This document shows, in pieces, positions 9,147-17,772 of a stretch of 64,000 bases of DNA. The notes beneath the pieces are model-generated. The model had not been told where the DNA came from and did no database searches. It saw only the letters and a list, made by a program, of their open reading frames with translations. The position numbers and the translations under genes were made by a program. The stretch's first letter is position 1, and the number at the start of each line of letters is the position of its first letter. The DNA is from Bacteroidota bacterium (GTDB taxonomy: Bacteria > Bacteroidota > Bacteroidia > Chitinophagales > BACL12). Location: positions 744,001-808,000 of the forward strand of contig JADJJZ010000006.1 of assembly GCA_016706255.1 (NCBI GenBank). Reading direction: 5' to 3'.

Positions 9147-10295
9147 TTAAAACGCCTCTCTGAACGTTACATAAAAACCGCCATTGCCATATCCGTCGAA
9201 CCCATAATCTACGCGCAAACTGAGTTTGTCTTCCGGAACAATAAATAACCTCCCGCCAACACCATAAGAGTATTTTAATCCGCTTAACGAAAAATTGGAA
9301 AACCGGTCTGCCACTTCGCCAATTCCGCCAAAAGCGGTCACACCAAAATATTTCCAGAATGTTACACGGTATTCTGCCTGCAGGGTCATATAATTTTTAT
9401 CGCGAAAACGACCTTCAAAATTACCACGCATGTGTTTATCTCCACCTAACTGTGCCAATCGGTTAAAGGGTGGATTGCCCGGTACAAATTGCCCGAAAAA
9501 ATTAAATCCGATTACATCATCTTTCCCTATTTTATTAAACTGACTTGCTTCAATAAAATAATCAACGTAATTGTATTCGCTGCCTAAAATTTTATTATGC
9601 ACCACTGCTGAAACATCAACATTAACGCCTGACAACGGAAAATAAATATTATCGCGTGTATCAAATGTAAACCAAGGTCCAAGTCCTACGTTTCTGCCAC
9701 CTTCCTCACCGGTAATAGTATCTGTATCAAAAATGCCACCTTCCAAAGTATTATATACTTTAGTATATTCAAAAAAGGTTTTAGCTCCGGCGTAAATATT
9801 TTCTTTTATTTTCCGCTGACCATTAATATAAATATTAAAATAATCGTAGTCGTATTTTTCTTTGTCCTCTTCTTTAGTATCGTTGCCTATACCATAAAAT
9901 GAATCTGGAAATTTAAAATAGGATGTAGAATAATTGAGTTTAAATAAATTATCCCTTAAATAACTATCACCGCTTATGTTGCTTTCAACCTGTTTGTTTA
10001 AAGTATAAACAAAAACACTTTTTAAAACTGAGGGATAAGTGTCGGGATATTTTTTAGATGGCGGTAAATACCAAACTAAACCGGCACCCAAATACAACCT
10101 TGTTTCGGGTGTATAACCAACAACCGGAGAAGGAAAAAATTTGCTTTTCTTTTTAATGGTATCAACCGCCACAGAATCGACCTGAGCCTGTGCAGTGAAA
10201 CCTGACAAACAACAAATAAAAAATAGTAAACCTGAAAAACGTTTTATGTTTTTATTGAATAACCGGACAACGTTCAAACGGAATTGTATCATCAA
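9147..10295 (-). CDS. Outer-membrane beta-barrel, BamA/TamA (surface antigen) superfamily
   Basis: A 382-residue protein with a signal peptide (about residues 18-37, ending TAQA-Q) and no POTRA repeats. From residue 55 it consists of amphipathic strands typical of the Omp85 barrel, including PFNRLAQLGGDKHMRGNFEGRF, whose RG-type motif matches the conserved L6 loop in this fold, and a final strand ending in Phe (GGFYVTFREAF) as a BAM recognition signal. Short POTRA-less Omp85 members occur widely in Bacteroidota, with roles in lipid or protein export that are mostly unproven. The start overlaps the upstream gene by 44 bases, suggesting coupling. Neighbouring mlaEF makes an envelope role plausible. 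Confidence 0.72.
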   Translation of the reverse strand: MMIQFRLNVVRLFNKNIKRFSGLLFFICCLSGFTAQAQVDSVAVDTIKKKSKFFPSPVVGYTPETRLYLGAGLVWYLPPSKKYPDTYPSVLKSVFVYTLNKQVESNISGDSYLRDNLFKLNYSTSYFKFPDSFYGIGNDTKEEDKEKYDYDYFNIYINGQRKIKENIYAGAKTFFEYTKVYNTLEGGIFDTDTITGEEGGRNVGLGPWFTFDTRDNIYFPLSGVNVDVSAVVHNKILGSEYNYVDYFIEASQFNKIGKDDVIGFNFFGQFVPGNPPFNRLAQLGGDKHMRGNFEGRFRDKNYMTLQAEYRVTFWKYFGVTAFGGIGEVADRFSNFSLSGLKYSYGVGGRLFIVPEDKLSLRVDYGFDGYGNGGFYVTFREAF

Positions 10296-11409
10296 AAAGT
10301 TTTCTATAGGTAATTAACGTTCGGTGTTGGGTTGCTTGTATGTGCGCAACAAAATTCAGCATTTTTTTATTGAAATCGCCAATCCACAACAGTTCAATAT
10401 GTGTGTATTTGTCGCTATTGTTCACTATTTCATGCATATAAGCCGCCATACCTGCTTCAACGCCTTTATTTTGAAATTCGGGAACCACACCAAAAATGAC
10501 ACCATATATACGCTCCATTTTAACAAATGGTTTATGCAGCATCACATTGAGCATACCGCGCAAGTTTAAATTTCCACCCGCATATTTCAATAATTGGTTT
10601 GCATCAGGAATACCAATAAAAAAGCCTGCAGGTTTTTCATCTACATAAGCAAAAATAAACAGCTCGGGGTCCATAATTGGTTTTACTTCCCGCATCAGGT
10701 TATTGCTTTGTTCTTCAGTCATGGGAACAAAATCTTCATGATTTGCCCAGGCCTGATTATAAATACTGCGAAAATCATCAGCAAATTTTTTCAAATTGCG
10801 TTTGTCTGCCGTCTGGAATTTAACCTTGTTCCTTGCCTCCAACCGTTGTTTAATACGATATACAATGGGTGGCATATTTTTATTGCGATGCAGGATATAG
10901 GTATACTGATTAAAATAATTGAGGAAGCCGTAGTTTTCAAACAACTTTTTATAGTAGGGGTGATGATAATTCATACCATAAACGGGTGTATCAAATCCTT
11001 CTACCAGTAAACCCCACCATTTATCTCGTTCACCAAAATTAACCGGACCTTCCATGGAGTTAAAACCCTTGTCTTCCAGCCATTTCTTACAGGCATTAAA
11101 CAATAAATTGGCAGCGTCCTGATTATCTACACATTCAAAAAAACCACATCCACCGCATTTAATGGTATCAGAACCAGGTTGTTTGCGATAAAATGCTGCT
11201 ATCCGGCCAATCGTTTCGCCTTCTTTATTGTTCACTATATATAATACAGCATCTCCTGTTTTAAAAAGCAGATTTTTTTCCCGGTCAAAAATGCGTTCAA
11301 TCTCCTGTCTGATAGGCGGAATATAGTTCGGGTTGTCGCCATACAACTGAAAAGGCAGTTCATAAAACCAGTTCGCTGTGTCCTTGTTGTTTACTTCTAT
11401 TAAGTGCAT
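10252..11409 (-). CDS. GNAT-like protein of a Bacteroidota-typical family
   Basis: A 385-residue cytoplasmic protein starting at MHLIEVNNKDTANWF; an upstream in-frame ATG at 11469 is less likely because the intervening residues are not conserved-looking. It has ETIGRIAAFYRK in the N-terminal half and a C-terminal half with PAGFFIGIPD and GVIFGVVPEFQNKGVEAGM, the latter resembling the acetyl-CoA pyrophosphate loop (Q/RxxGxG/A) of GNAT acetyltransferases. I recognise it as a common Bacteroidota family without a biochemical assignment. Its 3' end overlaps the Omp85-like gene. Confidence 0.65.
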   Translation of the reverse strand: MHLIEVNNKDTANWFYELPFQLYGDNPNYIPPIRQEIERIFDREKNLLFKTGDAVLYIVNNKEGETIGRIAAFYRKQPGSDTIKCGGCGFFECVDNQDAANLLFNACKKWLEDKGFNSMEGPVNFGERDKWWGLLVEGFDTPVYGMNYHHPYYKKLFENYGFLNYFNQYTYILHRNKNMPPIVYRIKQRLEARNKVKFQTADKRNLKKFADDFRSIYNQAWANHEDFVPMTEEQSNNLMREVKPIMDPELFIFAYVDEKPAGFFIGIPDANQLLKYAGGNLNLRGMLNVMLHKPFVKMERIYGVIFGVVPEFQNKGVEAGMAAYMHEIVNNSDKYTHIELLWIGDFNKKMLNFVAHIQATQHRTLITYRKLFDDTIPFERCPVIQ

Positions 11410-11546
11410 TTGGGGTAAAACTAATATATCTGACTCAAAATCACAGAATCTGAATGCTCGATTGAGCAACTTTGGGGTTCAAATGGCTTGTTGGGGTTGA
11501 CAATTCCGGATATCCCGTTTTTAAACCGAATCTTTGTGCACAATGC

Positions 11547-11577
11547 TTTGAATTCCAAAATTCCCCCCGTATCTTTG
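11547..11577 (+). promoter_or_regulatory. Bacteroidota-type promoter of atpD
   Basis: A perfect match to the group consensus: TTTG at 11547-11550, a 19-base spacer, and TATCTTTG (TAnnTTTG) at 11570-11577. Transcription would begin around 11581-11584 and give a leader of about 35 bases before the atpD ATG at 11617. Confidence 0.8.
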
Positions 11578-11616
11578 CCGCCGAATTGAAAATCGTCCTT
11601 TTAAATTCTATATATA

Positions 11617-13122
11617 ATGCCAGGAAAAGGTAAAATTAAACAGATCATCGGCGCAGTTGTCGATGTAGCTTTCGAAGAAGGAAATCTTCCCGAAATCCTC
11701 AATGCGCTTGAGGTTAAACGCGAAAATGGTGATTCATTGATTCTTGAGGTGCAACAGCATCTTGGAGAAGACAGTGTAAGAACCATTGCCATGGATTCAA
11801 CTGATGGTTTAGTTCGTGGAACTGAAGTATTAGACCTTGGAGCTAACATTTCGATGCCTACAGGTAACGAAATTCGCGGTCGTTTATTCAACGTGGTAGG
11901 AAAAGCAATTGATGGTATGAAAGCCGTTAATTCAGAAAAACCTTACCCAATTCACCGCAAACCGCCGCTGTACGAAGATCTTTCTACAGAATCAGAGGTG
12001 TTATTTACCGGTATTAAGGTAATCGACTTGATTGAACCTTATGCAAAAGGTGGTAAAATCGGTTTATTTGGTGGTGCCGGTGTAGGTAAAACGGTATTAA
12101 TTATGGAATTGATCAACAACATCGCAAAAGGTTATGCCGGTATGTCGGTGTTTGCCGGTGTTGGTGAAAGAACCCGCGAAGGAAACGATTTATTACGTGA
12201 GATGATTGAATCAAACGTAATTCGTTACGGCGAAGAATTTAAACATTCAATGGAAGCCGGTGGATGGGATTTAAGCAAAGTAGATTATAGCCAGTTAAAT
12301 CAAAGTCAGGCAACTCTGGTATTCGGTCAAATGAACGAACCACCGGGAGCTCGTGCCCGCGTTGCATTATCAGGATTAACCGTAGCTGAATATTTCCGCG
12401 ATGGCGATCCAAATGAAGCTAAAGGTCGTGATATCCTGTTCTTTATCGATAATATCTTCCGCTTTACACAAGCAGGTTCTGAGGTTTCGGCTTTATTAGG
12501 TCGTATGCCTTCAGCAGTAGGTTACCAGCCTACACTTGCAACTGAAATGGGTGTGATGCAGGAACGTATTACTTCAACAAAACGTGGTTCAATTACATCT
12601 GTTCAGGCCGTTTACGTTCCTGCGGATGACTTAACTGACCCTGCTCCTGCAACAACATTCTCCCACTTAGATGCAACAACGGTATTAAACCGTAAAATTT
12701 CTGAGTTAGGTATTTATCCTGCGGTTGACCCTCTGGATTCAACTTCACGTATCCTTTCTGCTGATATTGTTGGTGCTGAACACTATAATTGTGCGCAACG
12801 TGTGAAACTTACTTTACAACGTTACAAAGAATTACAGGATATTATCGCCATCCTTGGTATGGAAGAGTTAAGTGAAGAAGATAAACTTGTTGTAAGCCGC
12901 GCTCGTCGCGTTCAACGTTTCCTTTCTCAGCCATTCCACGTTGCTGAACAGTTTACAGGTTTAAAAGGTGTATTGGTTCCAATCGAAGAAACAATCCGTG
13001 GTTTTAACATGATTATGGATGGTGAAGTAGATGAATATCCGGAAGCAGCATTTAACCTTGTAGGAACAATTGATGATGCAATTGAAAAAGGTAAACGATT
13101 AATTGCCGAAGCAAAAAATTAA
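11617..13122 (+). CDS. atpD: F1Fo ATP synthase subunit beta
   Basis: A 501-residue catalytic subunit of F1. It has the P-loop GGAGVGKTVL, the catalytic-Glu region VGERTREGNDL, the Walker B strand ILFFIDNIFRFTQAGSEVSALLGRMPSAVGYQPTL (shown in part by its family-specific RFTQAGSEV), and the DELSEED-like stretch ILGMEELSEEDKLVV. It makes ATP at the inner membrane from the proton or sodium gradient. The standard promoter upstream and the close atpC downstream show an independent atpDC unit, separate from the other atp genes, as is usual in Bacteroidota. Confidence 0.99.
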   Translation: MPGKGKIKQIIGAVVDVAFEEGNLPEILNALEVKRENGDSLILEVQQHLGEDSVRTIAMDSTDGLVRGTEVLDLGANISMPTGNEIRGRLFNVVGKAIDGMKAVNSEKPYPIHRKPPLYEDLSTESEVLFTGIKVIDLIEPYAKGGKIGLFGGAGVGKTVLIMELINNIAKGYAGMSVFAGVGERTREGNDLLREMIESNVIRYGEEFKHSMEAGGWDLSKVDYSQLNQSQATLVFGQMNEPPGARARVALSGLTVAEYFRDGDPNEAKGRDILFFIDNIFRFTQAGSEVSALLGRMPSAVGYQPTLATEMGVMQERITSTKRGSITSVQAVYVPADDLTDPAPATTFSHLDATTVLNRKISELGIYPAVDPLDSTSRILSADIVGAEHYNCAQRVKLTLQRYKELQDIIAILGMEELSEEDKLVVSRARRVQRFLSQPFHVAEQFTGLKGVLVPIEETIRGFNMIMDGEVDEYPEAAFNLVGTIDDAIEKGKRLIAEAKN

Positions 13123-13152
13123 GAATTAAATAAATAATCAAGCTAAATAAAC

Positions 13153-13401
13153 ATGCAACTCGAAATACTTTCACCGGAAAAGAAAATCTACAGCGGCGAA
13201 GCTGTTGGCGTTCAAATGCCGGGTGTTACAGGCTCATTCGAAGTATTAAATAATCACGCTCCTATGATTGCTGCACTTGCTACAGGCAAAATGCGCGTTA
13301 ACACAGGGAAAGAAAATGTGATCTATAATATCAAAGGTGGTTTCGTAGAAGTACTCAATAATAATGTGAGTGTTTTAGTTGAAGGTGTAGAAAAAGCCTG
13401 A
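13153..13401 (+). CDS. atpC: F1Fo ATP synthase subunit epsilon, short form
   Basis: An 82-residue protein that matches only the N-terminal beta-sandwich domain of subunit epsilon (MQLEILSPEKKIYSGEAVGVQMPG, GSFEVLNNHAPMIAAL, KGGFVEVLNNNVSVLVE). Typical epsilon has about 130-140 residues with a C-terminal helical hairpin that inhibits ATP hydrolysis; that hairpin is absent here and the stop is followed closely by a terminator, so this is not a frameshift. Short epsilon is common in Bacteroidota. It connects gamma to the c-ring. Confidence 0.95.
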   Translation: MQLEILSPEKKIYSGEAVGVQMPGVTGSFEVLNNHAPMIAALATGKMRVNTGKENVIYNIKGGFVEVLNNNVSVLVEGVEKA

Positions 13402-13423
13402 ACTATTTTAAACTATACTTAAA

Positions 13424-13454
13424 GAGGCTGTCCATTTGGGCAGCCTCCTTTTTT
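13424..13454 (+). terminator. Rho-independent terminator after atpC
   Basis: Stem GAGGCTG / CAGCCTC (13424-13430 with 13441-13447), extended inward by CC/GG pairs, then a run of seven T. It ends the atpDC unit. Confidence 0.9.
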
Positions 13455-13478
13455 TATAACTAATTTATCTCAAAAAGA

Positions 13479-14192
13479 TTATGGTTTGATTTCAAACTGC
13501 GCGAAAATTTCATAACGCAATTTTATTTTTTCAAAGCCAATATCATTTGTATTATAATTTATTTCATACGCCGCATTTGAATTTAATGCTCTTTGGCTAA
13601 TTCCATACGGCTGATAATAATTTTCTCTTTCCTGAATAACAATCGGATTGCCAATTTCTTCACCAATGCTGCTTAATAAATACGCAGCCTTTTCTTTAGT
13701 GGCCATCATGGCATTTATTTTTACCTGCTTGCGGTATTCTTCAATTTTTGAGTGACTGGTTTTGGCAATGTAAGCATCTTGTGCATCAATTTCTACGAGC
13801 TTAACATACACCTTCGATACCATAGCCGCATCATGCACTAATAAGATATAATTTTTACTTGCCAGTGCATCTTCCTTTTTCCATTTATAAGATGAAAAAT
13901 CTGATTGTGCATCGGCAAGACTAACATCCTTTAAATCAATATTTAAAGATTTTAATGCTGCAAAAAACTTTTCTTCCTGTTTTTCTAAGGTGATTTTTGT
14001 CTTACCATCATATCGCTCCTGCAAGGTGATGGAAATATAAATTTCGTCAGGAACAATTTCTATTTCGGCACTACCTGTTACTTCTATAAACGGTTTGGTT
14101 TGTGCATTGGTTGTGGTTAGCGGAACACTTTGTCCGATAACAGTAGTGCATATCAATAATAACATAAGCACCGGTAGAATCATCTTTTTCAT
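13479..14192 (-). CDS. SIMPL (DUF541) domain periplasmic protein
   Basis: A 237-residue protein with a signal peptide (residues 1-20, ending TTVIG-Q). The mature part begins PFIEVTGSAEIEIVPDEIYISITLQER, the hallmark start of the SIMPL/DUF541 fold, with a helical middle and a C-terminal strand region (IKLRYEIFAQFEI). Members are periplasmic or outer-membrane associated, and E. coli relatives are linked to oxidative stress, but no reaction is known. It stands alone between atpC, on the opposite strand, and the DUF4249 gene. Confidence 0.85.
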   Translation of the reverse strand: MKKMILPVLMLLLICTTVIGQSVPLTTTNAQTKPFIEVTGSAEIEIVPDEIYISITLQERYDGKTKITLEKQEEKFFAALKSLNIDLKDVSLADAQSDFSSYKWKKEDALASKNYILLVHDAAMVSKVYVKLVEIDAQDAYIAKTSHSKIEEYRKQVKINAMMATKEKAAYLLSSIGEEIGNPIVIQERENYYQPYGISQRALNSNAAYEINYNTNDIGFEKIKLRYEIFAQFEIKP

Positions 14193-14332
14193 AATTTTTG
14201 TATTTGCTTGTATACTTAAAAATAAAACGAACCTTTATTATTATCAGGATTGATAAAAATTACAAAAGGTTGTTTACTACCGGTAAAACGTATAACTGCA
14301 AAAATTTATTACTGGAGAGATACAATCTGTGC

Positions 14333-15313
14333 TTATAGTTCAATTATAGCCTTACTCTTTGAAAATCCTGCAAAAATGCCGAACCCGTTTTCAATATTTG
14401 AATACACTACAACCGGTTCACCAAATGGATTGTCGCCGGTATTCTCCTGCAGTCTGGCTGATACATGAAATAAATAAAAATCTTTACTTACATGTTTTAA
14501 CTCAATTTCAAATCTTGGGTCCGTTATAAAATCGGTATTTAATGCATATAATTCAACATGCATTGTTTTTTTAGTATTCTCGAAGGTTACATCGGTAAAT
14601 AATACCTCATCACACAACGTAGTTGTGCCGTTTTCATTTTCATTGCCAAAGGCATAATCATTATTTACCGTAAAGGTAGGATCACTCGTGTTAAAACAAG
14701 TAAAACTTTCGCTAAATGCATCACGGTAGGTGATTTTTAATGCATAATAATCTTCACCCTGAGGGTCATTAAATGAAAGCTGAATATTAAAATAAGGCAC
14801 TATCGTATCGATGTAAATTACGTTACCAAATTCATCAATATAGCTATACGATAAAGGCACTAAAACGGTGTCGGTAATAGCAACATCAAATAAAGGAATA
14901 GCTGAAGGAATTATTGTGGTAGATGTAACTGATTCTTTGCCGGGCGCTGAAACATTTATTTTTATTTCATCGCCACCCTGTGCATCTAATGCGGCGCCGC
15001 TGAATGAATAAACACCATTAAATTCATTCAAAAATGCGCCAAGGTTTTCATCATTTTTTGATATAGATATTGTTGCATTTTCCACCCCAAAACTTTCTAA
15101 CCCAATGGCCAGCGGGTCTTCACTTAAATCTATATATAAATAAATATTACTATCCGGTTCAAAAAAACCTGTAACCACTAAACGGTCTTCTTTGGTATCT
15201 ACATCAAAGTACACTGTTTTTTCGCAAGCCATTAAGGTAAGGGTGATTCCCATTAAACCTAAACCAATTTGCGATTGTGCGTTATTTATTATTTTGCTTA
15301 GTTTCATTTTCAT
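14333..15313 (-). CDS. DUF4249 lipoprotein
   Basis: A 326-residue lipoprotein with a lipobox at GITLTLMAC (Cys near residue 30). The mature start EKTVYFDVDTKEDRLVVTGFF is typical of DUF4249, a family found in Bacteroidota next to TonB-dependent receptors. It has mainly beta strands and would sit at the periplasmic or outer face of the outer membrane, presumably helping the receptor just upstream. The ATG is only 3 bases after the TonB receptor stop, so the two are cotranscribed. The substrate is unknown. Confidence 0.85.
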   Translation of the reverse strand: MKMKLSKIINNAQSQIGLGLMGITLTLMACEKTVYFDVDTKEDRLVVTGFFEPDSNIYLYIDLSEDPLAIGLESFGVENATISISKNDENLGAFLNEFNGVYSFSGAALDAQGGDEIKINVSAPGKESVTSTTIIPSAIPLFDVAITDTVLVPLSYSYIDEFGNVIYIDTIVPYFNIQLSFNDPQGEDYYALKITYRDAFSESFTCFNTSDPTFTVNNDYAFGNENENGTTTLCDEVLFTDVTFENTKKTMHVELYALNTDFITDPRFEIELKHVSKDFYLFHVSARLQENTGDNPFGEPVVVYSNIENGFGIFAGFSKSKAIIEL

Positions 15314-15316
15314 TTT

Positions 15317-17659
15317 TTAAAATGTAAATTCATAGGAAATACTTGGAATAATAGGGAATAAACTTACCTGGCGATAATTATTTGTATTTGTTTCATAATC
15401 ATATGCCTGATAAATAAAAAACGGATTTAATCGGCTATAAGCATTATATACCCCAAAGTTCCAGGTTCTTGTCCAGTATTTTTTGTCTTTGGTTAAAGCA
15501 ACATTTGCATCCAGGCGATGATATGGATGCATGCGATATCCATTTCTTCCTTCATATGCATAAATTGTTTGACCTGTTGGTCCGTAATATTTTGCAACAG
15601 GTAAACTCACCGGCTGTCCTGATGTAAATACCCAAGTTGCAGATACTTCAATATGGTCGTTGATTTTATATATGCCTGCAATTTCAAAATCATGGCGCCT
15701 GTCGTACTTGTAGGGAAATTTTTCACCTAAATTAATATTAGGAAATTGTCGGTTGCTCCACGATAACGTATATCCAATCCAACCGGTTAATTGTCCTTCT
15801 CTTTTCTGCACAAAAAATTCTGCACCATAAGCCCAGGCTTCACCACTTTCAACTTTGTCTTCCCAAGTTTCCAGTCCGTCAAAAAAATAATTTGCACCAT
15901 CTTTATATTCGATAATGTCGTTCATTTTTTTGTAATAACCTTCAACACTGAATTCATATTTATTTTTATAAGTATACGCAACACCAATAGCAGGTTGTAT
16001 TGCCGTTTGTGGTGGAACACTGTCGGTTGCCGGCACCCATAAATCAGTTGGTAAACCGATTCCTGAATTACTTAATAAATGAATGTATTGTGTCATTGTG
16101 CTGTAAGAAGCTTTAACCGATAAATTTTTATTTACCAGATAACGCATACTGATGCGGGGCTGCAACGATTTATAAAACACGCTATTTACTAAAAAACCAC
16201 TTGCGTGTAAACCTGCATTTACCTTAATAAAATTATTTATTTCCCAGTCGTCTTCTACATAAGCATCAAATTCGGTAACATAAATACTTTCTGAACCAAA
16301 TTCAAACTCAGGTGTAAGTTCACCTAAATTTTCTGATTCAAATTGCGTTGCTCCGGGCTCGAATGTATGATAGGTTACACCAACACCATATTTTAAATAA
16401 TGTGAAGGATTAGGCACATGATCAATATCATATTTTAAACTCCAGTCATGAATACCTGAAAAATAATCAAACCCGAAATAGGTGTCAGGGTCGCTATCGT
16501 TTTCTTCTGTTACATTACTGAAAATATCAAATTGATAATCCGTAAATGTAGCTGTTAAATTGCTGAAAATTTTATTCGAAAACATGTGGTTCCATCTTGC
16601 CACCGCAGTTGCATTTCCCCAATATAAACCATTATCTTCAATACGCCTTGTATCTTCATCATATTGATAATCGTAATTAAAATAAGCTTTATCGCGACCA
16701 AAATAACCGCTTATATACAAACGGTCTTTATCAGATATTTTGTGATTTATTTTCGCATTTAAATCATAAAAATAATAGCCTGAAACACCATCATCCTGTT
16801 GTGCTTTTAAAATTGGTCGTGTAATTAAATCAATGTATGTTCTTCTTGCAGAAACAATAAATGAAGTTTTATCTTTTATAATCGGCCCTTCAAATGTTAA
16901 TCGCGAAGCAATTACACCAATGGAACCTTCACCGTGAAAGTTTTGCATATCACCTTCTTTCATTCTGATATCAACCACACTGGAAAGCCTACCACCATAG
17001 CGCGCCGGGAAACCACCTTTTACCAAGGTAACTTTATTTATAGCATCCGCATTAAATACGCTAAAAAATCCGAATAAGTGACTCGCATTATAAACCGGAA
17101 CACCATCCAGTAGAATTAAATTTTGATCCGGTGAGCCACCTCGCACAAACAATCCGGAGGAGCCTTCTGAGCCACCATTTACACCGGGTAATAATTGTAA
17201 TGCTTTTAAAACATCGACTTCACCTAAAAAAGCAGGTAATGATTTAATTTGATCAACTGGAATTTCAAGTGTGCTCATTTGTGTGCGCGCCTGAAATTGT
17301 TCATCATTTTTTTCACCTTCAATTACCACTTCCTGTAAAGCTGTTGATGGGAGCAGGGCAATATTAATAATGGTATCCTTTTGTAATTTAAATTTAACTT
17401 GCTGGGTAAGGTAACCAATATAACTATAGTTAATTATTACACTATCTGTGTTAAGTGTCAAACTATAAAAACCATAATCGTTACTTACGGTGCCTTTAAA
17501 ATCTTTACTGTTATAAACGGTTGCGCCAATTAATTTTTCAGCAGAACCTTTTTCAGTAACATAACCACTAATGGTGTATTGCTGAGCGAAATGAATATTT
17601 GGAATAAAACAGAAAAAGGCAAACAACAGTTTTGCAATTTTGAGATGTCTGAAATTCAT
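15317..17659 (-). CDS. TonB-dependent receptor with carboxypeptidase-regulatory-like N-terminal domain
   Basis: A 780-residue outer-membrane receptor. The signal peptide (1-25) is followed by a CarboxypepD_reg-like domain (about 26-105, YTISGYVTEKGSAEKLIGATV), a plug domain (about 130-230, with LLPGVNGGSEGSSGLFVRGG and LILLDGVPVYNASHLFGFF) and a 22-strand type barrel ending SISYEFTF with terminal Phe. It imports a ligand with TonB energy. The length is shorter than SusC-type receptors (about 1000), and the partner is a DUF4249 protein rather than SusD, so glycan import is less likely. A TAACTTCG element lies 5 bases upstream of the start. Confidence 0.93.
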   Translation of the reverse strand: MNFRHLKIAKLLFAFFCFIPNIHFAQQYTISGYVTEKGSAEKLIGATVYNSKDFKGTVSNDYGFYSLTLNTDSVIINYSYIGYLTQQVKFKLQKDTIINIALLPSTALQEVVIEGEKNDEQFQARTQMSTLEIPVDQIKSLPAFLGEVDVLKALQLLPGVNGGSEGSSGLFVRGGSPDQNLILLDGVPVYNASHLFGFFSVFNADAINKVTLVKGGFPARYGGRLSSVVDIRMKEGDMQNFHGEGSIGVIASRLTFEGPIIKDKTSFIVSARRTYIDLITRPILKAQQDDGVSGYYFYDLNAKINHKISDKDRLYISGYFGRDKAYFNYDYQYDEDTRRIEDNGLYWGNATAVARWNHMFSNKIFSNLTATFTDYQFDIFSNVTEENDSDPDTYFGFDYFSGIHDWSLKYDIDHVPNPSHYLKYGVGVTYHTFEPGATQFESENLGELTPEFEFGSESIYVTEFDAYVEDDWEINNFIKVNAGLHASGFLVNSVFYKSLQPRISMRYLVNKNLSVKASYSTMTQYIHLLSNSGIGLPTDLWVPATDSVPPQTAIQPAIGVAYTYKNKYEFSVEGYYKKMNDIIEYKDGANYFFDGLETWEDKVESGEAWAYGAEFFVQKREGQLTGWIGYTLSWSNRQFPNINLGEKFPYKYDRRHDFEIAGIYKINDHIEVSATWVFTSGQPVSLPVAKYYGPTGQTIYAYEGRNGYRMHPYHRLDANVALTKDKKYWTRTWNFGVYNAYSRLNPFFIYQAYDYETNTNNYRQVSLFPIIPSISYEFTF

Positions 17660-17663
17660 GGCA

Positions 17664-17671
17664 CGAAGTTA
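17664..17671 (-). promoter_or_regulatory. Promoter -7-like element before the TonB receptor gene
   Basis: The minus strand reads TAACTTCG, one mismatch from TAnnTTTG, ending 5 bases before the ATG. There is no convincing -33 element. It resembles the elements before sucD and pstS (TAnnTTCG). Confidence 0.3.
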
Positions 17672-17737
17672 CATTTTTGGTATGTTCTGCTAGGGTTAAG
17701 ATTTATTAAAAAAGGCAGATTAATACAATTCAATGAC

Positions 17738-17764
17738 AAAAAAGCCGGTTTTTAGCCGACTTTT
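17738..17764 (-). terminator. Rho-independent terminator after the 17.8-18.9 kb lipoprotein gene
   Basis: On the minus strand AAAAGTCGG pairs with CCGGCTTTT (one G-U pair) across a 7-base loop and runs into TTTTTT. It starts 8 bases beyond the stop of the lipoprotein gene. Confidence 0.75.
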
Positions 17765-17772
17765 AAATTTAG

